This document shows, one piece after another, positions 18,034-27,000 of a stretch of 64,000 nucleotides of DNA. The DNA is from a virus. The notes under the pieces were generated by a model. That model was not told the DNA's origin, ran no database searches, and saw only the letters and a list, made by a program, of their open reading frames with translations. Position 1 is the first letter of the stretch. Each line of letters opens with the position of its first letter. The stretch covers positions 97,521-161,520 of the IMG/VR virus record IMGVR_UViG_3300027747_003534; one strand, 5' to 3'. Both the position numbers and the translations under genes were made by a program.

Positions 18034-19683
18034 TTATGCCTCACATGATGAACAGGTTAAAATGCTTCTTGTTAATTCTTGAGCAGGATTGGATGATCTT
18101 TGATAGTAAAAAGTTTTGATACCATTTTCCCAGCCATAAATCAATAGCTCGCTCACTTCTTTAGCTGGACAATTAGGTGGAATCATTAAGTTAAGAGATA
18201 TGGACTGATCTATATATTTTTGTCTTTGTATATTTTGTATCACTATTTCTTTTTGACTAATCTCACCAAAGGTTTTAAAAATATCTTTTTCTTCTTGAGA
18301 TAAGAAATCCAAATGTTGTACAGATCCTCCTCTTACTAGGATTGTCTTCCATATTTCATCATTATCTTGATCTTTATCTTTGAGGAGTTTTTTCAAATAT
18401 GGATTTTTATAAGTGAAACTACCTTTAGCTAATTTTTTAACAAAGTAGTTTGAGTTTAAAGGCTCTATTGATGGACTTACTTGTCCCAAAATAAAAGAGC
18501 TAGATGTAGTTGGAGCCACAGATAGAGTGGTAACGTTTCTTCGACCATATCCTTTTAATAATTCTGGCTCTCCAAATTTTTCAGCTAATTCAAAAGAAGC
18601 TTTGTCTGCTTTGTCTCTTATTATTTTCCATATTGACGCATTTAAACTTTTAGCTTTCATAGATTCAAAAGATATCATCTTATATTGAAGTAGAGAATGC
18701 CAGCCAAGAGCACCCATACCTAAAGCTCTTTGTGTCCTAGCAAAATTATGTGCAGTTGCCATAAATGGAATATCTTTAGTCTTTTGTATGAATTCTTCAT
18801 TTACTGCATCTAGAAAATAAACTAATGTCTCTACTGCATCAGTTTTTTCTATTTCATCCCAATGTAATAAATTTAAAGAAGATAGCACACAAACAAATGA
18901 ATTATTTTCATCAGAAGCTAATTCGATTTCTGAACATAGATTAGAGCTTTTAATAATGAGATTTTTATCTTTATATACTTGTGGAGCTTCCTTATTTACT
19001 GTGTCTGTAAACATAATATAAGGATAGCCTGTTTCAAATCTTTTTTGTATGATCTTGGCCCATATTTGTCTTTTTTCTTTATCTCCAGCAAGCATCTTTT
19101 TCATCCAATCATCACCAATGGTGACTCCAATACTCATATTTTGAATACTGTGTCCCTCTGAGCGAATCTGTAAAAATTCTTCTATGTCCGAATGTTCCAC
19201 TGGCAGATATGCTGCAAAAGATCCTCTTCTAGCTGATCCCTGACTTACAACTTCTGCTACTTTATCGAATAGTTCCATAAAATGAACAGGCCCACTAGAT
19301 TCTCCACCAACACTTATAGAAGATCCTCTAGCTCTAAGATCACCAAAAAATCCACTTGTTCCTCCTCCAAGCTTACTCATCATTCCTACTTCTGCAACTT
19401 TTTGTAGGATAGATTGCATTGTGTCAGAGATATAGGAATTAAAACATGATACTGGAAGACCACGAGCATTTCCAAAATTAGTCCACACAGGGGTTGCTAA
19501 TGAGAAGAAGCCTCTACTCATATAGTCTTCAAATTTATCTGCAAATCCTTCAATCTTCAATATTCTTTCAGCATTCTCTGCTATGTCTCTGATTCTTTTT
19601 TCTGGAGTGCCACCTTGTTCAATATAGCCTCTCTCTAGAAAAATACGACTATGCGAATTGAGCCAATAGTACTTCTTATGCAT
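18034..19683 (-). CDS. nrdA: Ribonucleotide reductase large subunit
   Basis: Reduces ribonucleotides to deoxyribonucleotides. In 549 residues the class I alpha core is clear: LPVSCFNSY (first redox Cys), SSNLCSEIEL (Asn, thiyl-radical Cys, Glu), VCVLSSLNL (second redox Cys), the finger APTTSSSFILGQVSPSIEP, and TFYYQRS (tyrosine pair for radical transfer). The C-terminal CSSC is the swinging thiol pair. The N-terminal ATP-cone is absent, so dATP inhibition through that domain is not expected. The beta subunit follows upstream in the same operon. Confidence 0.93.
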   Translation of the reverse strand: MHKKYYWLNSHSRIFLERGYIEQGGTPEKRIRDIAENAERILKIEGFADKFEDYMSRGFFSLATPVWTNFGNARGLPVSCFNSYISDTMQSILQKVAEVGMMSKLGGGTSGFFGDLRARGSSISVGGESSGPVHFMELFDKVAEVVSQGSARRGSFAAYLPVEHSDIEEFLQIRSEGHSIQNMSIGVTIGDDWMKKMLAGDKEKRQIWAKIIQKRFETGYPYIMFTDTVNKEAPQVYKDKNLIIKSSNLCSEIELASDENNSFVCVLSSLNLLHWDEIEKTDAVETLVYFLDAVNEEFIQKTKDIPFMATAHNFARTQRALGMGALGWHSLLQYKMISFESMKAKSLNASIWKIIRDKADKASFELAEKFGEPELLKGYGRRNVTTLSVAPTTSSSFILGQVSPSIEPLNSNYFVKKLAKGSFTYKNPYLKKLLKDKDQDNDEIWKTILVRGGSVQHLDFLSQEEKDIFKTFGEISQKEIVIQNIQRQKYIDQSISLNLMIPPNCPAKEVSELLIYGWENGIKTFYYQRSSNPAQELTRSILTCSSCEA

Positions 19684-19702
19684 TATCTAAATTCCGTTCT
19701 AA

Positions 19703-19780
19703 TTAAAAAAGATCCGTAACATCAAAACTTTGGGCCGATTTTGCATATTCTACTGGTCTACTATGAAAAAAGTCAGTCAT
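19703..19780 (-). CDS. Separated C-terminal tail of NrdB (25 codons)
   Basis: A 25-codon frame starting with ATG that overlaps the nrdB TGA (ATGA). It encodes TDFFHSRPVEYAKSAQSF and ends in DVTDLF. This resembles the conserved C-terminal tail of class I beta subunits: a DFF motif, a lone Tyr and an acidic-Leu-Phe end, which dock on the alpha subunit and relay the radical. It continues in the -1 frame exactly where NrdB ends with WFDEQILGII. Either the junction contains an indel, or the tail is made by reinitiation or frameshifting. Confidence 0.6.
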   Translation of the reverse strand: MTDFFHSRPVEYAKSAQSFDVTDLF

Positions 19781-20673
19781 ATTATTCCTAGAATTTGCTC
19801 ATCAAACCATGTTGTTTGAGCAATAACCTCCTGGTCGGTTTCAAAAATGCTATCATACCCTATTTGTTTAAGTGAATCATTCATTCTGTTTTTTATAAAT
19901 TCTTTCAAAAGGTCAGAATTTAACTTTTCGTGGTCATAGCCATTAACTATCCATTCAATGATCTGGCATTCGTATTTTACGGCATCTCTTGCTTCGTGTA
20001 AGACCTTATTTTTTAATTCATTGTCAAACAGCTCAGGGTGCTCTTGTTTAATTGTATTAATGATTTTAACACCAATAATAGCATGAAGATTTTCTTCTCT
20101 AGAAGTATATTCAACCTGTTTATTGGTATCTTTTAATAAATTTTTATACCGGCCAAAAAAACCGATAGTATAAAACTGAGAAAATAGAGCAATATTTTCA
20201 ACAAATAAAGTAAATAGAATCAAAGAATAAATGAACTGTCTTTTGTTGTCATTGTGAAACTTATGAAGATGTTTTCTCAGATAATTGACACGACCTTTAA
20301 TAATGTCCAATTTTAGAATTTCATCAAAACTATCTTGAATGCCTAAGACTTCCAATAATCTTTCATATGCATCACCATGAATAACTTCTGTATTAGCCAT
20401 CACATAGCCCATATCGTTTAATGATGGGTGTGGGAGATTGTCTCCTAGTTTTGCCCAGAATTTTTTGACACTGATTTCTAACTGGCCTATGGTGGATAAC
20501 GCTCTTGTGATAATTTCTTGTTCTTGTATAGAAAGATTAACTCTAAAGTCCTGGATGTCGCTTTGAAAATTAAATTCCTTATCGGTCCAAAATCCAGTAT
20601 GCATTGCTTCTATAAATTCTTGTGTCCATGGATAATTATCTGGTTTTCTTGTAATTTGTTCTTCAAAAATCAT
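19777..20673 (-). CDS. nrdB: Ribonucleotide reductase small subunit, tail-less frame
   Basis: The diiron/tyrosyl-radical subunit, 298 residues. Probable metal ligands are Glu66, Glu96 and His99 (NTEVIHGDAY), Glu159, Glu193/194 and His197 (SREENLHA); Tyr103 is placed as the radical tyrosine. The frame stops after TTWFDEQILGII and lacks the tail that beta subunits need to bind alpha; that tail is in the overlapping 25-codon frame. AAAGGTG precedes the ATG, and a GTGTATATG promoter-like element lies 37 nt upstream. Confidence 0.9.
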   Translation of the reverse strand: MIFEEQITRKPDNYPWTQEFIEAMHTGFWTDKEFNFQSDIQDFRVNLSIQEQEIITRALSTIGQLEISVKKFWAKLGDNLPHPSLNDMGYVMANTEVIHGDAYERLLEVLGIQDSFDEILKLDIIKGRVNYLRKHLHKFHNDNKRQFIYSLILFTLFVENIALFSQFYTIGFFGRYKNLLKDTNKQVEYTSREENLHAIIGVKIINTIKQEHPELFDNELKNKVLHEARDAVKYECQIIEWIVNGYDHEKLNSDLLKEFIKNRMNDSLKQIGYDSIFETDQEVIAQTTWFDEQILGII

Positions 20674-20710
20674 ATGGCACCTTTATTAGTCGGATTATTG
20701 GAATACGTTC

Positions 20711-20720
20711 CATATACACC
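20711..20720 (-). promoter_or_regulatory. GGTGTATATG element upstream of nrdB
   Basis: Minus-strand GGTGTATATG 37 nt before the nrdB ATG, another copy of the recurring RGTGTATATT element. The 160 nt region between nrdB and the next gene holds nothing else clear apart from an imperfect GAGCCTC/GAGTCTC inverted repeat. Confidence 0.45.
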
Positions 20721-20834
20721 ACGACTGTATCGTATACTAGAGCCTCGGGAGTCTCAGGAAAGAGAAATTTTTTTACGCTATCATTTTGCCGAAATTGCCA
20801 GATTCTACTAAAAACACAAGGATATTATGCATAT

Positions 20835-21026
20835 TTATAGATTACGCATGTCTACGTCATAGTAATGCTCATTACTCAGTAGTCCTAGTTTCGTCATCAA
20901 TGAGTTTTCCAATATACGTATGAGCAAAATATCTGTCGTGGCATTATTGAAATTCGACTCTATTATTTTAGAATTTCTTTTAGGATTACAAAAAATATAA
21001 ATGACATTATGATTAGTATAGTTCAT
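20835..21026 (-). CDS. Small hypothetical protein
   Basis: A 63-residue frame overlapping the end of the glycosyltransferase-methyltransferase gene by 14 nt. No ribosome binding site stands out and no family is recognised. It may be a real small gene at the operon end or a chance frame. Confidence 0.35.
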   Translation of the reverse strand: MNYTNHNVIYIFCNPKRNSKIIESNFNNATTDILLIRILENSLMTKLGLLSNEHYYDVDMRNL

Positions 21027-22818
21027 AAAATTGATCCAATGAGATAATATTTAATATTTCTTCTCTATTGTTGTCAAAATATTGCCAATTATTTTTAATG
21101 TCTTCGAACTTTAAACTATCATATATTTTCTGAGATCCTGGATGTACTATGCCTATGCCCCAATCGGTATCAATAACACTAACTTTGAGGTCTGATCTTG
21201 TACATCTTAGTTTGGCTATTGATTTCCAAACGTCACCATTCCATAATCCTGTTACACGAGGTATTGCTTGTAATTCATATGTTGGAGGATTACAATCATG
21301 AAGAACAATAATTCCATTCTTATTAAGATGTTTAAGTGAGTTTATTATATCTTTATCAACCTGTATGGAATTATGTAATCCATCTATAAAAATAATGTCA
21401 TATTTTTGATGTTCATCTATAGACAAAAAGAAATCATCAGAAGACATACAATAATTTACTTCTGGAACAACCATTCCTCCAACTTCAGATCCTGGAGATG
21501 GGTCTACACCATCTTTGTTAGCAATATCAATTTGACGAATACATAGTCCATCATTAACTCCAATTTCTAAATATGTATCATATTGATTTTTTTTAATCAA
21601 ATAATTTATTATATCCCATCTCTGTTTACTAGTTCTATTGAGATAATTATCAATAGTATATTTTTTGTCTCCAATTTTATATTTTTCTATTCTATCAAAA
21701 TTGTTTAGTTTAATCATTAAATTATTTAGTTTATGTAATCCAATTTTATTAATTTGATGAATAATTTTTTGTATATTATTTATATTTTCTATATCTGTTG
21801 AATCAATTTTATGAAAGTCTATTATAACTATATTGGTGAGTGGATATTGTTGTAAAAAATTTATATCAGAATGAAACTTATTTTTAAGTATTATTTTTGT
21901 ATTTTGTTGTTCTTTATTGATATATTCATTAATTAGTTCTTTAGCATATGGGTCTTCAATAAAAATATTTTGTGCAAATGGTTCTAGGAATGAAACGGAT
22001 TCGAGCGAGCAATTTTTAGCAACTATCGAAACATAGTATAAGCAATCTTCTGTGATAGAACCCCACTTCCTTATATAGTTTCTAATGCTATTATTTTCTA
22101 TATTTTTGGTGCTATCTTTATATTCTTCAGAAAATCTAGAAGTTTTAGATATAAAATGATAACACAGAGAATCCAGGCAAGTAAAACAATCAATATTTTC
22201 CAGCATCTTTAATCTTTTAATAAAGTCATCATCTTCCCTAAAAAATGGAAAGAATAAATTATCAAATCCGTTTATTCTTAAAAAGATACTTTTTTTCAAG
22301 GCCATAAAGAAAAAAATACCTTGCTCTGTTTTATCTTTATTGTTTTCTATAGTAGATTTTGCAAAGTGTTCGAATTTTATTCTATTAAAAGTTACTAGAC
22401 TATCTCCACAATCGCAAATAATTTTTCCTGGTCTTTCATGACACCCAAAAAGAGGATGCTCAATAGTAGTATATGATACAACATTATTTGGCGCCAAATG
22501 TTTTGATAAATTTTCTAAAAAATGAGTATACAAAATAATATCATTGTGTAAAAAAACTATATATTCTTTGGTAGCTATTTCAACAGCTTTATTATATGTA
22601 TCAGAAAAAGACTTTGTTTTATCATTTCTATAGAATATTTTAACATTAAGATCTGTGAGCAAAATGTTTTCTAGCCACTCATTTGTTCCGTCTGTTGAGT
22701 CATAACTAACAAAACATATTTCCGTGTCAGGATAAAGTTGTCTCGTTGTTGTGTAGAATAACTTTGTATAATCAAGATTATTTTTTAAACCAACCAGTAA
22801 TGAAATATTATCGATCAT
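21013..22818 (-). CDS. Glycosyltransferase GT2 fused to SAM methyltransferase
   Basis: A two-domain protein of 601 residues. Residues 1-230 are GT2-like: YDSTDGTNEWLENI, IVFLHNDIILY in place of the DxD region, and the FFREDDDFIKRL acceptor-side motif. Residues about 395-600 are a class I methyltransferase: YLEIGVNDGLCIRQID (SAM loop), YDIIFIDGLHNSIQVDKDI and NGIIVLHDCNPP, as in Methyltransf_24. Together they could add and methylate a sugar on one glycan. The middle is a spacer with no recognised motif. Confidence 0.78.
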   Translation of the reverse strand: MIDNISLLVGLKNNLDYTKLFYTTTRQLYPDTEICFVSYDSTDGTNEWLENILLTDLNVKIFYRNDKTKSFSDTYNKAVEIATKEYIVFLHNDIILYTHFLENLSKHLAPNNVVSYTTIEHPLFGCHERPGKIICDCGDSLVTFNRIKFEHFAKSTIENNKDKTEQGIFFFMALKKSIFLRINGFDNLFFPFFREDDDFIKRLKMLENIDCFTCLDSLCYHFISKTSRFSEEYKDSTKNIENNSIRNYIRKWGSITEDCLYYVSIVAKNCSLESVSFLEPFAQNIFIEDPYAKELINEYINKEQQNTKIILKNKFHSDINFLQQYPLTNIVIIDFHKIDSTDIENINNIQKIIHQINKIGLHKLNNLMIKLNNFDRIEKYKIGDKKYTIDNYLNRTSKQRWDIINYLIKKNQYDTYLEIGVNDGLCIRQIDIANKDGVDPSPGSEVGGMVVPEVNYCMSSDDFFLSIDEHQKYDIIFIDGLHNSIQVDKDIINSLKHLNKNGIIVLHDCNPPTYELQAIPRVTGLWNGDVWKSIAKLRCTRSDLKVSVIDTDWGIGIVHPGSQKIYDSLKFEDIKNNWQYFDNNREEILNIISLDQFYELY

Positions 22819-22822
22819 TAAA

Positions 22823-23470
22823 TTAATCTCTGGAGATATTTATTTGGTCATACAAGGCATTTTGCATTCTTTGTTTGTCTATATGTTTTTTATGCATAAT
22901 CGCTATTTTGCTATCAGGTTCTATAATGCCGTAATTTTTAAAACCCTCTAGTCTCTCGTGTACTTTGCTGGTCCATTTAATAGATCCATTATTTTTATAG
23001 ATTCTTGGTTGATAATCTGGCCAATTTATCCAGCCATTTTCATCAATGGTCCATTTCCATTTTTGAATATCTTCTTCGGTAAGTCCATCAACAATATTTA
23101 TTCGGGGCAGATATAATAAATCAATATCTTCTGTTGTTAATAAATTTCTTAGTTCTTTTAGCATCTCAGGTTTCATGGTTTCATCAGCATCAAAATTAAA
23201 AATATATTTTTGATCAGAAGAAACTTTGCTTGTCATGTAGTTTTTAAGGTTGGCAAAATTATTTTGAAAATGAAAATTATAATAATCTGATGAATGCTGT
23301 CTACAGATTGCTTGTATTTGTTCATAATTATTTGATAATTTTTCAAATTCGTCTCTATAAGTATGAATAATAACTATTTCGTCATCAGGTTCCTTAACAG
23401 ATTCTAGTATGCTTAGTAATCTAGATATTTCTTCTAATTCGTTATATACAGTAATGCAGTATGCTATCAT
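22823..23470 (-). CDS. Glycosyltransferase, GT2 family
   Basis: A 215-residue GT-A glycosyltransferase: AYCITVYNELEEISRLL at the N-terminus and YIFNFDADETMKPEMLKEL with the DxD-type metal site (about 90-108). YQPRIYKNNGSIKWTSKVHE resembles the acceptor part of LPS-core-type GT2 enzymes. Its ATG overlaps the deaminase stop (ATGA), so it is co-expressed with nucleotide metabolism. Acceptor unknown. Confidence 0.8.
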   Translation of the reverse strand: MIAYCITVYNELEEISRLLSILESVKEPDDEIVIIHTYRDEFEKLSNNYEQIQAICRQHSSDYYNFHFQNNFANLKNYMTSKVSSDQKYIFNFDADETMKPEMLKELRNLLTTEDIDLLYLPRINIVDGLTEEDIQKWKWTIDENGWINWPDYQPRIYKNNGSIKWTSKVHERLEGFKNYGIIEPDSKIAIMHKKHIDKQRMQNALYDQINISRD

Positions 23471-23946
23471 ATAATACTAAACCTTTGTAGCCATAGGTTA
23501 TCCATTGGAATTTTTTTAACATTAGTTTTTGACATTGAAATTAAAATTTCTCTCATTTTTCCTGTTTCTTCATTTTCGGTGATAGAACCCATTCTATCTG
23601 CTATGATAATTTCATTGACTCCAAAATTTATAATACGCTGAAGACAGTTATTGCAAGGAATGCCCGTTATATAAATCCTACACCCGTCACCTCTTTCAGA
23701 TGGATTTTGGGTAGTATTCAGTATACAATTTTCTTCTGCATGTATCATCCATTTTCTTTTTTCGTCTCTGATATGCAAAGGAATAAAGTCATTGACGGAT
23801 CCTTTGATTGGACCATTGTATCCTGTGCCGATAATCTGATTATACCTATTAACTAGCACTGCTCCGTGCTTAATATCTGGATCTTCTGACCGTATTGATA
23901 CGGTAAAAGCCAGAGTCAAGAAGTATTCGTCCCAAGATGGTCTCAT
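23467..23946 (-). CDS. dCMP deaminase
   Basis: Converts dCMP to dUMP, supplying the thymidylate pathway with dUTPase. The 159-residue protein begins RPSWDEYFLTLAF, the usual start of ComEB-type deaminases, and has the zinc/catalytic motifs HAEENCILN and GIPCNNCLQRI. Because the conserved start is at residue 2, the annotated ATG is secure. A strong TTGACA-N16-TATCAT promoter ends only 5 nt before it, so the mRNA is probably leaderless. Confidence 0.9.
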   Translation of the reverse strand: MRPSWDEYFLTLAFTVSIRSEDPDIKHGAVLVNRYNQIIGTGYNGPIKGSVNDFIPLHIRDEKRKWMIHAEENCILNTTQNPSERGDGCRIYITGIPCNNCLQRIINFGVNEIIIADRMGSITENEETGKMREILISMSKTNVKKIPMDNLWLQRFSII

Positions 23947-23951
23947 GAGCT

Positions 23952-23979
23952 ATGATAGGAAATCGAGTTAGAATGTCAA
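23952..23979 (-). promoter_or_regulatory. Sigma70-like promoter, leaderless dCMP deaminase
   Basis: TTGACA and TATCAT on the minus strand with 16 nt between them. Transcription should begin about 7 nt after the -10 box, at or next to the A of the deaminase ATG, leaving no room for a Shine-Dalgarno sequence. Confidence 0.65.
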
Positions 23980-24007
23980 GATTTGTATTAACACCTGACT
24001 ACAATTA

Positions 24008-27000
24008 TCAAGCAGTCGGTATTCCTGACTGAAGGCTTTCTAATTTTGAATTAAAATAACTGATATCTACAGTGGCTCGACGATCTGCTTCAAATTTATT
24101 GGGAGAAACCCATCGCCAGTAACCGTCATCAAAAAAATAATAATCATTATTAATATTAAAATATCTTGATACAGTTACGGGTCGTGTAGGATAATATGTC
24201 TCTTCCCATTCCCGTTCATTTAGAGTACATTCAGTTGAGTAGTCAATACCAACCAAAGATCCTGTACCTAATACATATCCACAATTATAACCCATATTAT
24301 TATATACATTTCCACCGATAAGACCATAATTTTGACCACCAGATTCCAGTATTACATTTTTTGATACATATCCATTGCCGACATTACGAAGATTATCATT
24401 ACTCATTATAGAATCAATTGAGGCTTGATTGTTGATGTCTAAATAATTACTCAAACTTACATCATCCATACCATTATAAGACGCATTTGTAAAAGTAGCA
24501 TCTCCTTGTATATAACCCTGATTATATGAATTATTGAAATATCCAGATCCAATAACTAATCCATAATTGTAGGATTGGCTTTTAAAAATAGCTTGCTTGC
24601 CTACTACTCCAGCTAAATTTTTTGATCCATCAGAAAACATAGCTCCTCCTTTGATATCTCCAAAGTTCAAACTATTATTATAAAATAATCCGCTATTTGT
24701 TAAATTTCCACTATTAATACTATTATCATATAAATATGTTATTCCATTAATAATTCCAGAAATATTTTTAGAGTTGTATAGATATGAATTATTTATTACT
24801 TTTCCATAGTTTATACTATTTGATAGAAAACTACCAGAACCTCTTATAGTTCCATAGTTAATTCCAGAAACAAAATATCCGTTGCCTCCAATTGTTCCAT
24901 AATTTATGGAATCATTAAATTGACTATTTTTCATCACAAATCCAGAATTTATACAATGATTAAATATCGCGCTTCCTGCTATATTTCCAACATTAATAGC
25001 ATAATCAAATACTGCTTTAATTTTATGATCTTCTCCATTTAGGGTCATTCCATTACTTAATAATATTTGGCCATAATTAATAGAAGCATTGTAAAAATAT
25101 AAAGTATTAGTATTTGGTATAGTATAACATGGCGTAAAATTTGAATAAATATTAGTATCAGGCAAACTATAACTATTAATATTACCATAATTTATAGAAC
25201 TATTTAAAAATTCACCAAATGATATATTTCCAGAATTAATTGCGCCGTTTGAAAAAATAATTTTACCTTTTGGTATATTAGCACAATTAATACTATTTTC
25301 CGAAAAGTAAGCAATTGTAGCATGATTTGGGATTATATTATATGAAAATAACTGTCCAAAGTTTTTAGAATTATCATTAAAAATATAATCACGATAGCCT
25401 CTTAAGTTGCCTCTATTTATAGAATAGTCTTTGAATTCTATTTTATAATTGAAAATACAATATGGAGAAAAATGATCTGTATTACAAAAAAAGTCTGATA
25501 AGAATTGCTCATTAGATCCAACAAAAACAGGATATTGTCCACTATATATTGCTACTGTAAATGTTTTATCATCAAATTTTAAATTGTTATTAATATTTAT
25601 ATTACCTATATTTGAACTATGATCATAAAAAGTTATATGATATGGACTAAATAGTGAGTTGTTCGTAGATAAGTCATAGAAATTTCCATCTATAATTTTT
25701 CCTTTATTAATGCTTTCATTATAAAATAATCCATACTGAACAAAGCCTTTTGTATCATTCGATGAATACCCATAAAAGCGCCCACTTTCAACAAACCCGT
25801 TGTTTTTAGATGAATCATCAAAAAAACCTTTCGACACAAATCCTTTGTCATTAACTGATTCATTGCGTAAAAAAGCTGAAAAAATTCTTCCATTATTAAT
25901 AGTTTTATTATTTAAATAACCTGATCCTATATATCCATTATTTTTAGCATTATCTAATAAATGTGCAATATTAACTCTTCCATTATTAATACTATTTTCT
26001 GTAAACATAGCACCATTATTTATTTCTCCTGTATTTGAAGAATTTCCACTAAAAAGTATTCTTGTTGAAGAGATTCCAGCATTAATTGAATTGTCATAAA
26101 ATGTTAAATAGTTGCCATTTCCAAAATGGCCATTGAGTGAATTATTATAGAATAACCCAGTAGTACATGATGCTTGGTTATTTGAATTATTATAAAACAA
26201 TGCATCAAAGACCATCCCTACTCCGGAATTCTTTGAATTATTGTTAAAGACACCATGTCTTACTGTGCTATAATTTGCAGAATTATCATTAAAAATACCA
26301 GATCTACAGCTACTACTTATTAAATAAGAATCATTATAAAAATTACCAATATTTATTATCGTACTACCATCAGCAAAACTTGAATCATAAAAAACAACAT
26401 CCCAGACTACTGCTGCTATATGGCTATTATTTTTAACTGTAACTAAACCAGGGGAAGATAATTCTCCTCTAATATAACTTTTATCTAATAATATAGACTT
26501 ATAAGCATAAATGTATGAGCTTCCTGAAGAACCTTTAAGAACAACATTTCCACTATTAGAAATAATAGAACTGCTGTCAACATAAACATAAGAATTATTT
26601 AGGGTTATTGTATTCTCAACATTAATAGTTCCTTTATTTTCAGCACCATCCAAAGAACATGATGATCCTAATACTATACCACCTTTATCATTGAATGTTC
26701 CAGAATTAAAAATAGCATTATATGCTACTCCATTATTGTAGCTTCCGGAAGTAAAAAATATAGCTTGTTCATAAACTTTGCCTTCATTGTAACATCCTGA
26801 GCCTTTAAATATTGCATAGCCAACATTTCCTAAATTAATACTATCATTATAAAATGTAGCTTTGCCTACATTTCCATAGTTAGTACCATTTCCATAAAAT
26901 TCAGCCTCCTCAATAGTTCCATAATTATCTCCTCCATTATCAAAAATTGCTTTTTTTACTGTTCCATAATTTATTGCTGCTCCACCATGAAAAATAACAT

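Noticed and set aside
20831-20840. TATAAATA sequence as a T4 late promoter
   Set aside because: The octamer or close variants also occur inside genes in this AT-rich DNA (for example near 9270), and positions do not match gene starts consistently.
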